Assembly: GCA_028023455.1 (NCBI GenBank)
Contig: JAQFVV010012396.1
Span: 21,016,750 to 21,080,749 of the forward strand
DNA from: Epiperipatus broadwayi
Taxonomy: Eukaryota; Onychophora; Udeonychophora; Euonychophora; Peripatidae
Length of the DNA stretch: 64,000 nucleotides
Direction of reading: 5' to 3'
In this document: in pieces, positions 36,692 to 48,782 of the stretch
Position numbering within the stretch: position 1 is the stretch's first letter
Layout: each line of letters starts with the position of its first letter
Position numbers and translations under genes: made by a program
The notes under the pieces: model-generated
What the model was told of the DNA's origin: nothing
The model's input: the letters and a program-made list of their open reading frames with translations, nothing else
The model's database searches: none

Positions 36692-39205
36692 TATATATAT
36701 AATTATATACACAACTTTTCACTTCTTTTTCTTTCTAAATTATAGCCCCATGATAATAAATATATAAAAGTAATAAAACCAAATAATAAATCACATGACC
36801 TATATAACTTGTAATTACCAATATGTTATAAAGAGCAAATATTTCTAAACAAGCTTATTTTATTATTTAGATGTCTGAAAGTTTTGGGATCTTCTTTTTA
36901 ATACTTAAGTATTAAATAAATGATTGGTTAGACTTGGTATTTTTTAATCTGATGTCTAACTACTCACTGAAAAGAGCCATAGCTTGAAACCAATCTGGGG
37001 ATGAGGACAATCATAGATAAACATTTGAATGCTTTCTCTTATAGCATTTATCATAATAAAATAAATAAGTAAATAAAAAATAAAATAAGCTTAATTAGAA
37101 ATTTTTTTTTTGATATATATATATATGTATAATATGATATAATCAATGTTTTATATATAATTAATTACGATTATCATCAGCACATTTTATATTATATTTA
37201 AAATTCAAAGAAAATATAAATATACAAATTGTTTGTGAAAATTTTATTTTACATAAAAATGCTACTTGGGTTTAGTAGGAAAAAAGTGACATTTGTATAA
37301 ATATATTTTAATCTGTCTTTAATTTGTATAATAAATAAATAAATAATACAGCCTTACAAAAAATCTATAAAAAAGTTAATTAAAATAGCAAGTCTATTCA
37401 GAACTAAATATGAAATTTAAATTGCAGAAAAAGAATTGTATAAATAATTACAAAAACAAAAGTACACTTTTTGAAATTCACCCTTAAATATAACGAATAC
37501 AAATACTTTTACCAGAACAATTACAAATATATAGACCAGAAACCTAACAAGTGCTTACAAGTACTGAAACTGTAAAAATACTAAAGTAATTAGAAAAATC
37601 CATATCCACATTAGAGTTAAAAAAGATGAGCCAATACAAAATTATGTAAAATAAATAAAAACAACAACAAAAAAAAAAAACATTAAAAAAATAAAGAAGT
37701 TAAGGAACGTGAAATAGAAAAATAATTGTAAATCACTCTTAGGATTCAAATATTAAAATCAAAACAAAAAATATATATGACATTTTGAAAGAGGAAACAA
37801 TAGAAAAAATATTAAAATAAGAATTAGAAAAATATTTAAAAAAATATTATATATAAGAAGATGTATATTAAGATGATGAATATAAAAGATGAAATAACTT
37901 AGAGACCATGAGAAAATTCAAGAACAAAATTAAATAATAATACAATCTTTTATATTAGTGTATTAGCTTCATAGAGAATGGATTAATTCTATCACTTAAT
38001 TTGTTAAATAATGACAGATTTAAAACTAATTTTAACTTTTGAGAGATTGAATAAAATAGCTGTAAATACTAATGTAATGACAAAATAAATTTTAAGTTAT
38101 AGTATTCTGCAATTTATCCACTGCAATTTGTAATATGAGTATTAATTACAAGAATACATTTAGATCACCGTAAAAGTTTGGGTACTGATTTAGTTTGCAC
38201 TCACAATCATTTTGAAATTTAAAGACCAGCCAAGACCACCTCTGAAACATTCAACTGATAAATGACATCAAATAATCCACACATGTTCATGATATGACCA
38301 TTCATTATAACATTTTAATTAACATCAATAGTTAAAAAATTAAAACACAAATTTTGTACAACTATACTTAATCAAATCACATGACTAAAATATACAAAAT
38401 CTAAAAAATGAGAGTAATGAATAACCACATGTTGAAATAACATAAATATTGAATAAATATAGAAACAACTGCTGAAACATATTGATTCTACAACTAATAA
38501 TAAATCACATTATATTTTTATATTAGTCAAAAAAATAATTGTCTAAAGAATATTAATTTTACAATGAAGAAAAAATTAATAAATCAGATTTTTTCTTACC
38601 AAAGTGAGTAATGTTGTGTCCTTAATTTCTCACATGTCATTATTAGCTGGTAGATGGATAAAAAGAAAATGAGAAAGATTTATTCATTAAATTTCTTAAA
38701 GATAGTAGTATTTATCTTATTTAAAATCCAATACCTGTTTTATACTTAAAATAATCAACAAATTTTTATGAAAATTAATTTATTTCCAATGTTAAACAAA
38801 TATTATAAACATTAACCTTTTCACTGTCAATAGGGAGCATTATCATCTTTGAAAAATGTAATGAATAAATAATTTACATTTAAATTCTTTTTATCCTGTG
38901 CTAGCTAATAATGACACATGAGAAATTAAGCACCCAATGTTACTTGCTTTGATAAAAACAAATCTGATTTATTATATTTTTTTAATTAAAAAATTAATAT
39001 TCTCTACTTTAGACAATTATTCTTTCGACTAATGTTAAGTTAAAATGCAATTTATTATTAATTATAGAATTAATATGCTTTGGCATTTGTTTTTATGTTT
39101 ATTCAACATTTACATTAATTCAACATATGGTTTGACATTTATTGAACACGTCGTTTTTTTATTAATATATGTATCCATTATTTTTCCTTCACTTTTCCTG
39201 TTTAA
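36692..39205. other. AT-rich stretch, no gene seen
   Basis: Strong A-richness with many A runs (for example near 37670). No motif or repeat was recognised. Confidence 0.5.
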
Positions 39206-39715
39206 GTATTTTAAATTTGTATTTTAGAAATTGTAAGCTACTAAAAATAATATGCATCTTTTACTTCTGCATCTTTTGGACAATACTTCATATCAGCCAA
39301 GCCATCCTTCCCCCTTTCCACATATTCCAGCATTTTGTGCTGTCATTATTTAATAACATTCATATTTTAGAAATTACAATGGTTTAGTATTTGGAAATTA
39401 TATGATTGGTTTTCTCAGACTTCTGCATCTTTTGGATGATAATTCATATAGGCCAAGCCTTCCTTCCTCCTCCCTGCATACTCCAGTGTTTTGTGCTGTC
39501 ATTATTTAATAACATTCATATTTTAGAAGTTATAATCTTTTAGTATTTGGAAATTATAAGCTTGCTTTGATTAGTCTTCTGCATCCTTTGGATGATAATT
39601 CATATCGACCAAGATATCATTCCTGCATACTCCAGTGCTTTGCACAGCCATTATTTAATAACATTTGTATTTTAGAAGTTATAAACATTTAATATTTAGA
39701 GGGCATTCACTATCA
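39206..39715. repeat. 156-bp tandem repeat, about 3.2 copies
   Basis: The marker CTTCTGCATC(T/C)TTTGGA lies at 39264, 39420 and 39576, an exact 156-base period. Each unit also holds GCCAAGCCNTCCTTCC-like and TTATTTAATAACATTC blocks. Divergence rises to the right. The open frames at 39045-39387 run through it without any domain. Confidence 0.93.
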
Positions 39716-41844
39716 TTTTGCATTCTAAGGATTACCCAAAAACCACAAACATCACATCCAAGCAACTCCTTGTGAATTGTTCAATGTCATTTATCACTTG
39801 GAAGGGTCAGTGGTGGTTTTGGGTGGTCCTTAGAATTCAAACTGGTGATGAGAACACATTAAATCAGAATCAAAGTGTAAGTAAATATGTAATTTTTGAC
39901 ATTAGTTTAATAATTAAGATTATATTTCATAATTATTATATCTAGATATTAAAAGCAATCAGAATATCAAGAAAAGAGAGATAAAATTAATTTAATCTGA
40001 TTGAGAAAAAAATCCATATTTTTTATTTGCTTATACATTTCTTTTTTTTTGTAAAACTATTAATTTATTTATTTATAAGTATGTGATGTTTACATATAGT
40101 TTTTGCTTGAATGTGTTTGATTTTTAAAAGAAAATTATCTTGTTAAAATATATATCATGTAAAAAGACAAAATGGTCTTTGCAAATAACTATTTTATTTT
40201 TTTAATTCTAAAGTTAATTTTTAATTTGAACATATGCTTCTAACATTTAGCTAAAACGTAACAATTTCATTGAAAATATTTTTTCCCCTATTAGATAGAT
40301 TATTTTTATGTAAGACTGATACAAATTTCTTTGTGTTGATATCATTATTGCTATTTTTTATGAAGTTTATATTTTATTTCTAAGATTATTCTCATTTCTT
40401 GCATATCAATTTTAATAAAATTTATCTAAACACAAAGATTTAATGAAGAAAATATATAATTAAAACAATTTACCCATAAACAGTTGCTGTCAAATTGTGC
40501 CATCACGTTTAAAAGCTGTCTATGTTCACAACACTTAAACACCAGTATCATGTCAATTGAAGTTTGAAAATTAACTTCATAGAGTGTTTTTTATCATAGA
40601 TCAAAATTACAGTCTATTTTTTTCTTTCTTAGAAAAATTATCACATGACACTATTGCATATATTTTGTAGAAAAGACAATTTGTTAAGAACTAAAAATAA
40701 ATATATCAAGATAACATAATATAGTCTTTGTCAATTGTTTTGTTATTATTTTACTTCAGATATAAATATGTATCAAATATACACTTGTCCTTTATCTGCT
40801 TCATTCCTTTTCCCAACATTTTTATAATATTTGATTACAAAATTCATGGATATTGAAATTTATAAAAAAAATAAACATTTGTAACACACAAACACATTCT
40901 CTCACACAAACATATTCATCTATATATTTTGTGTATTTTAAAACACATTGTATTTAAATGTTTTCAGAATTTATATTTGCAAATATCTTTAAAGCAATTT
41001 TATTTGTATTAATTTTGCTAACATAAACAACAATAACAATCCAATTCTTCTTTACACTCCTTTATTATTAAACTCTTTCAAAAATAACTGACAGTTTCAA
41101 CTTTGTCTTCTTCAAGCTCCTTCCAATATTAAAAATATAAAATAAAAATAACTGATAAATATTTATAAATTAATTAATAAATCTATTTGTAATAAGCTAT
41201 TTATTTTACTTTATATATATATAGTCGTATTAAATTTGAATGGTAAAAAAAATAAAAGATCTCATTCTAATTTAAAATACATATTAAAATGCTAAATAGA
41301 AAAAGAAAAGAATGAATTAACATGTAACAAATAAGTCAAAAGGGGTGGGATATTAATCAATAAAGTAAACTATTTTGATTTATTTATTTACTTTTTGATT
41401 TATTTATTTATTTACTTACTGCTATATAAGATACAGTATTTGTATTTATATATTAAAAAAAATATATAGTTTACAGAAAGTATTTTTTTTTTTAAAAGTA
41501 AAATCTTTTTAAAATTTAAGAAGTCATAGAGTGTTTAAAAAACTTCAGATTTTTAATGAGTGGTTATTGTTGATAATATAACACACAATATTTGCAAAAT
41601 ATATTAAAAATTGAAATTTTAATTTTCGTAAAATAATTTATTTTATTATAAATAAGATTGACATTATACACTTATATACTGTATATATCATTTCTTAAAC
41701 AAATAGATACAATTTAGCAAAGCTATCAGTAACACAAGCCCAACGACTGAAAAAAAGACGCATAGATAAAAAGATAATCATTTACCTATTAACTACAAAG
41801 TTGATGCATATATTTAAATTGAAGATAGTTTACACAGGGAGTGT
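39716..41844. other. AT-rich stretch, no gene seen
   Basis: The 75-codon frame at 39718-39945 begins at the edge of the tandem array and has no known motif. Tandem ATTTATTT runs occur near 41380-41415. Confidence 0.45.
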
Positions 41845-41966
41845 GAAACTAAATTAGCTCAGATCATAATAGATAATAAGTGAACATATTTTTTATTATG
41901 AACATATTTTCATATTCACTTATTAGCTATTAAAATCTGAGCTAATTTAGTTTCATGTTTTTTGTA
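41845..41966. repeat. Short hairpin
   Basis: ACTAAATTAGCTCAGAT near 41848 pairs with ATCTGAGCTAATTTAGT ending near 41953; arms about 45 bases, AT-rich loop. Confidence 0.85.
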
Positions 41967-42119
41967 TAAAACTAGCCCAAATTTCAATATATGTATGTAT
42001 CATCTTTGCAGCAAGTAAGAGCTTTTACTCATATTAAATTCATCAGACTTTGTGTTTGTTTCACAGTTACCACTGCTGAATTTTATTTATTTGCTATGCA
42101 AGTGATTTACATATATTAG

Positions 42120-42492
42120 AAGGGATTTGAACTCAGACCTTTAAGCTCTCTATAGATATTTACTCCGTCTTATATAAACGATACACTTGACCACATATAT
42201 ATGAAAAAGAAAAATGGCATCCAATATACACATTTTATGCTGAATCAGTCTTCATAAATGGGTCCAGATCATCATCTCCCACCCACATATATAATCAGTG
42301 CTTAGTTTATATTAGAATAGAAAATCTTCATACTTTTATGGACAGGCTTCAACCTTCTCTACTTTCCAACTTTTCAGCCAACCATATCACTAAAAATCTG
42401 ATGATGGCATGCTCAAAGACTTTATTGATGCCAATATTACAATCATATCCATGACTTTAAGTCACTCTGACCCCTCATGTATAGGATCTTAA
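42120..42492 (-). mobile_element. Hammerhead repeat D, degenerate copy (minus)
   Basis: Reverse-orientation copy of the 48.4-48.8 kb element. It includes the ACATGAGGGGTCAGAGTGAC block at its 5' end (near 42481-42462), the ribozyme region at 42215-42273 and a B-box-like GTTCAAATC at 42132-42124. The core is damaged: TTTATGA for CTGATGA and AAAA for GAAA, so cleavage is not expected. The parts ATATTGG and CCCA of stem I remain. Confidence 0.75.
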
Positions 42493-42601
42493 TAAATCTA
42501 TTTAAATACACAGAAAAGGGATGGGAAGAATACAGGCTGAATATGTAATATTTAAATAAAAGTATAAACAAGACAGTAAACTTGTATATATATATATTAA
42601 T

Positions 42602-43291
42602 TCATAGTATTATTTTCAGGAGCTTCCATGTAATAAAAATATAATCACTAAATAGCTGATGTTTCAGTACAATAGCAAGTATTTTCCTCAAAGCTTTTTT
42701 TTATGTGTTTGGTGAGATATGAAATCATTATTTTTATCCTTAAATCACTAAACATCACATGATCACCATTTATTTTTATCCTTGTTATTTTCTTCTCATT
42801 TTCAAATTCTAGTGGTTGAGAAGTTTTAAAATTTTTTTTATTCTCCAATAGCTTTTGTCCAAATATTGTTAATTTTCTTTCATTCACACTTTTCACTTAT
42901 GCTCTTAGGTCTTTGAAAAATATTTATACCCTTCCCTTAAAAGTATCTGATCATATTGTTGACTTTTTGCAAGAATATGTGTTTTATTAAAATTGAACAA
43001 TATGATCAGAGACTGCTAAGAGAAGCTATAGAGATTTTTAAAAGGCCTAAGAGTATAAATAAAAAGTGTGAATTAATAAAAATTAACAAAAAATTAACAA
43101 TATTTGGACAAAGCTATTGGAGAATAAAATATTTTTTTAAAACTGTTATTTTCTCCTCATAATGACTATACACTTTCTTATGATCTGAGAAAGAAGCTCT
43201 GAGAAAAGAACTTGTTATTGTACTGAAATGTCAGCTATTTAGTGATTATATTTTTACTGCATGGAAATTCCTGAAAACAGTACTATGAACT
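42602..43291. mobile_element. Penelope-like element palindrome (lineage 1), decayed
   Basis: The arms at about 42602-42958 and 42993-43291 are diverged reverse complements (near the edges AGTACTATGAA and TTCATAGTATT; near the centre GAACAATATGATCAGA). The right arm reads DQRLLREAIEIFKRPKSINK on the plus strand, the REAIEI block of the PLE GIY-YIG C-terminus; the left arm carries the same end on the minus strand with further shifts. Outward-pointing ends mean two 5'-truncated copies joined head-to-head. Same lineage as 0.84-1.30 and 52.69-53.35 kb. Confidence 0.7.
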
Positions 43292-43319
43292 CATCATTTA
43301 CCTATGAGGATATTAGACT

Positions 43320-43439
43320 TAATATATATTTGATTGAATACAAGTGTAATTTATATTTACCTATGAGAATATTAGAATTAATATATATATATATAATATT
43401 TGATTAAATACAAGGGTAATTTATATACTTGGAGTTTAC
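43320..43439. repeat. Short tandem duplication, about 60-70 bp
   Basis: ACCTATGAGGATATTAGA is repeated as ACCTATGAGAATATTAGA, followed by a shared TTGATTRAATACAAG block; two copies. Confidence 0.8.
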
Positions 43440-43572
43440 TTTCAAGCTTCCTTCAGCTATCTGTTCTATATCATACAAACAATACACATGACCACACACA
43501 TGTGAAAAAGAGAAATGATCTTCTGTATATGTAAATCATGCTGAACCAGCACTCATCAGTTGGTTCAGATCA

Positions 43573-43614
<42 letters not shown>

Positions 43615-43615
43615 T

Positions 43616-43663
<48 letters not shown>

Positions 43664-43935
43664 GAGCATTCCATCATCAAGTTTTCAATGTCATTAAATG
43701 TCTGAAGAGTTGGAGAGTTTGTTTACTAAAGTTTGACAATTTGCTATCTTAATGCATAACCAAACACTGATTATGTATATGTGTATGATATGATAATCTG
43801 AACCAACTGTTCTGCATGAAATATGTATATTCGAGGTCATTTGTCTTTTTCACATTAATGTAGACATGTGTATTTATTGTGTAAGATAGAGTGATTAGCT
43901 GAAGGAAGCTTGAAAGTATGTGTTCAAATCCCTTA
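43440..43935. mobile_element. Inverted pair of hammerhead repeat D copies
   Basis: A minus-strand copy (about 43440-43582) and a plus-strand copy (about 43683-43935) face each other across (TA)n tracts and an inverted ATGCTCAAAT/ATTTGAGCAT pair. The minus copy keeps CTGATGA (43559-43553) and stem II (GTGCT with AGCAT), but GAAA has become GATT. The plus copy has lost part of the core and loop II (ACCAACTG is joined to TTCTGCATGAAA near 43803-43820). Both retain a B-box-like sequence at the outer end (GTTCAAATC at 43922-43930). Confidence 0.75.
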
Positions 43936-43946
43936 TATAATTTTAT

Positions 43947-44245
43947 ATACATATGTATATTAATTAGTAAATGGTACTACCGTTATATATATGAAGTTAA
44001 ATCCACAGCCAAGATGTACTGATATGCAGCAACTATTCAGACCGGATTTGTGGCTGAATGAAAACAATAACAAACCTGTCCAAACTATTACTAAACAAAA
44101 AGATATTGGAAAGGTTTGCTAGTGTTTTCACTCACTCTGCAGGACTGGTCTAATTGTTTGCTGCACATCAATACACCTTGACCGTGAATTTAATTTCATA
44201 CATATATAATGATGATTCCATTTACTAATTAATTTACATATATAC
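43947..44245. repeat. Foldback element, arms about 130 bp, diverged
   Basis: AATTAGTAAATGG near 43960 pairs with CCATTTACTAATT near 44219-44231, and inner blocks (for example ATATGCAGCAAC and GTTTGCTGCACAT) pair with about one mismatch in four or five. It abuts the preceding repeat D copy. Confidence 0.8.
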
Positions 44246-46062
44246 ACAAGAACGGGCATTAAAATTATATATTATAAAGAAAAACAATTTTTGATTTATA
44301 TTCTACTTTTATTTACCTTTGATTTAATTAATTAATGCATTAGCAGAAAACCTTTTATATACAATAAAAACTTTAATATTTCTTAATATTTATATCTTTT
44401 AATGAATTTTCAGTGCAGAACAATATCTTCAAACGGCAAAAGATAATCTGTCAAATATGCTGCCAATAAACCATAATTTCTAAATTTTAGTTTAGTTGTG
44501 CAAGTTCCAAACCACATACATTTTAATTGCTGCATAAAATTCTATTCACCACTGATTTTGTATTATAAATAATCCTCTCCCTTCCATTTTGCTTTCTGTT
44601 TTCTATCTTCTGGTTTATTGAAAACTGTTCTAATCCTTTGAGAATGAATAATAAGTCAATAAATGTTTTCCTATTCTAAATACTTGACATTATAAAACCA
44701 TGTTTTGGTTTTATTATATACATACATGTGTTGCTTTACTCTTATATTAATGGTAACAATAGATTTTCCAAAAAATGTAAAGTAATTAATGCAACACATA
44801 TAAATAAAAAAACAGAAAATAAAAAAATAATTTAATAATATAACAGACACAGAGATGACAGATAGTCTAACAAACTATTTTGTATAGTTTGGAGCATGCA
44901 CTAATGAAATGAAACATAGACAACATGATTTCCTTAGACCCACTTGACTGAGTATCGATTGCATTCTGAAGAGAAGAGCCAACACCAAATATTTCTTAAT
45001 CGCCTTGAATAATAAGAATTATTGAAATTTTGACTCTGTTTGGGATACATTTGTATTAATGTGTATATTTATTACAGTTTAATTATGCAATTTGATTTTT
45101 ATTAGCTTTGATTTGCAACATAGTGGTTACTTTTCTGCACAGAATGCATGTATACTTTAGAAATGATTGCATTTCATATAAATTGTCTAATGTAACTGAA
45201 TCTGTTTCCAATGTTATTTTACATTATTTATATTTGTTTAGTATCATTTACAAAGTTGTATAGTTTATTCATTTTTGAATCTTATCCATACTGTGGGATT
45301 GCTTACATTCTTGGCAATTATATATTATGTCAATATAAACTACAAGTGTGAATTGCTTCAACATTTCAAACAAATATATTGAAATAAATTATTCTTAACA
45401 ATTTTTACTGCTTCCATTTATTGTCATTCAGAGTAAGTTATAGAAATCCAATAATAGTATTTATTAAATTAATATCACTGCTATTCTACACATACCTCTA
45501 GACTAAATTATGGCTTATTTCTTTTATTGCTGAGGAGACTATAACCTGGATCTAATGCATCTATATATTCTGGATCTAATGCACCTTTCACCCAGATTCC
45601 TTTTATTCTGTTTTGCTATTAAATTACAAACATTGTGTTAGCTGGAACATGGTAGTGCTTTCATTATTATGCTAGTTTCAAAAAATTGTTTGTTTTTGAA
45701 TTAATAATTTAGCTACTATTGTTTCTGTAAAGCATCTTTAATTTCTGCAATATTTAAATAAATAAATATACATTAGTTTTTAGGCTTTTTCAATTCTTTT
45801 TGAGTATTGATAAAAATCATAGTGATTTATCATTTTGTAATGGCTTTACACAATGGAAGAATTACTAACTTGATAATTAAAGTTTCATGGATTGAAGGCC
45901 TGCATGTCACTTCAACTGCTCAAATATCACATGATCTCCAGAGAAATTAAGCATTCAGATACTTTTACTTTTAACATAATCCTTATTGATAAAGTATGTG
46001 GTTACATGCTTTATATTAGTTTAGGTGTATAATAACTATTACATATGTATATGTTATTCTTT
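44246..46062. other. AT-rich stretch, no gene seen
   Basis: No motif or repeat beyond short A/T runs. A duplicated TGGATCTAATGCA occurs near 45548 and 45570. Confidence 0.45.
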
Positions 46063-46390
46063 AGTTGATATCAGGGAAGTTAATAGTACATATCTACTTA
46101 TATATAAATATTTGTTATTTAAAGCAGGTCTAAGAATTTTATATAATTGGTGGAGAATTAATTAGAACATGGAACATGCTATTAGATGTAATATAGTTTT
46201 ATGGATTAGTATTCAGTTGATTGGTTGGTATCAAGAAAGTTACTAGTACATATCTGCTTATATATAAATATTTGTTATTTAAATCAGGTCTAAGAATTAC
46301 ATATAATTGGTGGAGAATTAATTAGGAAATGAATGCTCTATTAGATGTAATATAATTTTATGGATTAGTATTCAGTTGATTGGTTGATTT
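46063..46390. repeat. 160-bp tandem duplication
   Basis: AGTACATATCT at 46085 and 46245 set a 160-base period. The two units (about 46063-46225 and 46226-46390) are roughly 93-95% identical over the visible alignment. Confidence 0.93.
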
Positions 46391-46714
46391 ACTATGTGAT
46401 TAATGATAAGTACTGGATATTAAAGAAAAGATCATATTTTAATTTTAAAGACCAGTGGTTGCAGTCGAATAGGTAAGGTTATTAAACTTTATGTGGTTGT
46501 ATATATATCTGGAGATGTGATGTTTTGATCTCTAATGTTAATATTATTTTGTTGTAAAAATGTGATTGCAATTTTTTTAGAGGTTAGGCTGAAGCAAAAA
46601 CGGAGTCTAAAAAATAAAATAAATAAATAGAATAAAAATAATTGCTATACAAAGAATTCAGTTACTTTTGCGTATTTATCATTATTTATAGAATTTACAC
46701 ATTTCTACGTTAAA

Positions 46715-47273
46715 CACAAAAACTTATAAGTAAAGTTTAAAAGAGAAGTTATAACTAAATATAATAATAAGTTGAACGTTTTCGAGGATCCATATCTCAT
46801 AATCATAGCTTTTTAAAAAATATATAATAAAATATATGCAAAGATATTTAAATTAGCACGTGTTACGTGGCCCATTTCTTCGATATATCAAAGCAAATGT
46901 CTTTTCTATTTATAGCATTAATATTTCCAGTAATGTAGAATGCTTCTTTTATTTTTTTCTTATGATCATTTGATTCTGTGCATATAATTACAGGATTGGC
47001 ATGTGTAAAATTGTGTCCAGATTTCAAAAATACAGAAGATGTATTGTTGTTCTGAACATTAATGGAAATATTAATGTTATAAATAGAAAAGACACTTGCT
47101 TTGATATATCGAAGAAATGGGCCACGTAACACGTGCTAATTTAAATATCTTTGCCTATATTTTATTATATATTTTAAAAAAAGCTATGATTTTGAGGCGT
47201 GGATCCTCGAAAACGTTCAGCTTATTATTATATTTATTTATAACTTTTCTTTTAAACTTATAAGTTTTTGTGA
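46715..47273. mobile_element. Penelope-like element palindrome (lineage 2), smaller copy
   Basis: The arms at 46715-46928 and 47063-47273 are near-identical reverse complements. The 134-base centre and left arm on the minus strand read SSVFLKSGHNFTHANPV, then KKKIKEAFYI and INRKD, and stop at about 46865. These blocks align with the end of the GIY-YIG frame at 35.6-35.97 kb (SVF, KIKEA, INR), so both belong to one PLE lineage. Both arms contain a hairpin plus CGAAAACGTTC near the outer side, also seen alone at 31205-31215. Confidence 0.8.
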
Positions 47274-48423
47274 TTATTTATATATAACGGGAAGTAAATT
47301 ATTTTATTACATATCTATATTACATTTTTGTGATTGAATCCAAATAATTCTTTTTCCGTAAAACTTTTGCTAATTATTTATTTTTAAAATATTTTTCTTA
47401 TCATGATGTGATTCAAAATAATATAAAGTCAAAGAATAATTTAATGTATCATTAAATTGTTATATAAGTTAAGTAAGTAAAAGAGTTAAAAAAGTCATCT
47501 ATTATTAATATAAAAATAATGAATAATTTAAACAAAGATTTAAATTTCTAATCATCCGTATTTCACAACATATATTTTAATAAAACTAATTATTTACTCT
47601 AGTTAATTTTATGTAAATTTTAATGAAAATTAAGACGGGGAGAAAAAAGTGCAAATGTTATTTCTCCTGGGAATGATTTGATCACTAAATAAAGAGAGCT
47701 TCTGATAATTTCAAGCAAATGAAGTAAACATTAATAAAATTAGATTTTAAAATAATTATAATAAAAGTAAAATAAATTATTAATCAAGATATGATGCTTT
47801 GTTTTCTTTCTGCACTCAACTTTAATAAAATAAAAATTATTGACTTCGATCTGAATAAAATACTTTTATGTTCTGTGTGACTTAGTGCTGCGATAGCGCG
47901 AAAGATTTGGGAGCAAAGGATTGCAGTTTGGTTTTCTCACTTGCGGTGCTCAAACATGCTTGTTTAAGAATTTTCGTTGAAAATATTTTTACCTTTTTTA
48001 TTTTTTAAAACATACATAGAATGATATATATATATATGTTCTGTATTTGATGAAAATAGATAATACGATAACATTAAATTTAGTAATATATATTTTTTAC
48101 AGGATTATGTATTTTCAAGTTTTTCGTTTTTATCAGTACATCTCTCATTTTAACAAAGTCATCCATCGATCCAGGTAGGTAGACCACTTCTTTCACTATA
48201 CATTATTTTAGGAACTACTTTATCTTTCATGTGAGTCAGAGATAAACCCGTAAAATAATTGTCTCTTTGTATATATTTCAATAGTACAAATCGATTGCAG
48301 GAATTTCCGTTTACATTACAAGGCTTTCTTGTTACTAAATTATTAAAGCAATTTATATTTCAAAATATAGTTCTTTAAGGTCTGCCAATCTCTCCTATAT
48401 GTATGTAAATGGATTATGTTCTG
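47274..48423. other. AT-rich stretch with one GC-rich spot
   Basis: No gene. Around 47875-47960 the sequence is richer in GC (GCTGCGATAGCGCGAAAG) but a tRNA fold could not be drawn. Confidence 0.4.
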
Positions 48424-48615
48424 TACATGAGGGGTCAGAGTGACTTGTGGTCAACATGGGTAGGATGAGAAAGTTGGTCTTAAGGTCGGCTTTGGGTGTT
48501 CCATCATCAGATTTTCAATAAAATGAATGGCTAAAGAGTTATGAGGTGGAGTGTTTTGAAGCCTGTTCACTAAAGTATGAAGATTTGCTATCTTAATATA
48601 AGCTGAGCTTTGTGG

Positions 48616-48685
48616 AGATAATAATCTGGACCAACTGATGAGTACTGGTTTAGCATGAAATACGTATATTGGTGATTATTTATCT
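48616..48685 (+). ncRNA. Type I hammerhead self-cleaving ribozyme
   Basis: All core elements are present in order. Stem I, 5' strand: ACCAA at 48630-48634, extended outward by TAATC (48622-48626) and AGATAA (48616-48621) around a TGG bulge. Core CTGATGA is at 48635-48641. Stem-loop II spans 48642-48656 (GTACT, GGTTT, AGCAT; one A-C mismatch). GAAA is at 48657-48660. A minimal stem III (AT, loop ACGT, AT) spans 48660-48667, then A at 48668 as the cleavage-site residue. The 3' strand of stem I follows: TTGGT (48669-48673), GATTA (48674-48678) and TTATCT (48680-48685). The stem I bulge and short stem III are typical of retroelement type I hammerheads. Predicted cut is after 48668. Activity is inferred, not shown. 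Confidence 0.85.
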
Positions 48686-48725
48686 TTCCGACATATGTGT
48701 GATCAAAGGTATCAGTGGTATGAGA

Positions 48726-48769
48726 TAGCATGGATGGTTAAGGGTCATGTGAAAAGCTGAGTTCAAACC
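48726..48769 (+). promoter_or_regulatory. Pol III-like A and B boxes at the 3' side of repeat D
   Basis: TAGCATGGATGG fits the A-box pattern at most positions and GTTCAAACC fits GWTCRANNC exactly, with tRNA-like spacing. The B-box-like word is kept in the 42.1 and 43.9 kb copies. Whether it drives transcription is unknown, since it points away from the ribozyme. Confidence 0.45.
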
Positions 48770-48782
48770 CCCTATATAATAA

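Larger units (their letters stand above)
48424..48782 (+). mobile_element. Hammerhead repeat D, best-preserved copy
   Basis: A dispersed element of about 360 bases that begins near TACATGAGGGGTCAGAGTGA. It holds an intact-looking hammerhead ribozyme in its middle (48616-48685) and ends with pol III-like boxes: TAGCATGGATGG (A-box-like, 48726-48737) and GTTCAAACC (B-box-like, 48761-48769), 35 bases apart, then CCCCCTATATAAT. Four degenerate relatives lie at 29.6, 42.1, 43.4 and 43.7 kb. Schistosome Sm-alpha SINE-like repeats are the known precedent for a pol III promoter with a hammerhead; here the promoter-like part is downstream of the ribozyme. No protein is encoded. Confidence 0.8.

Noticed and set aside
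47875-47960. Possible tRNA gene in a GC-rich spot
   Set aside because: No cloverleaf: the acceptor and T stems do not pair and there is no B box.
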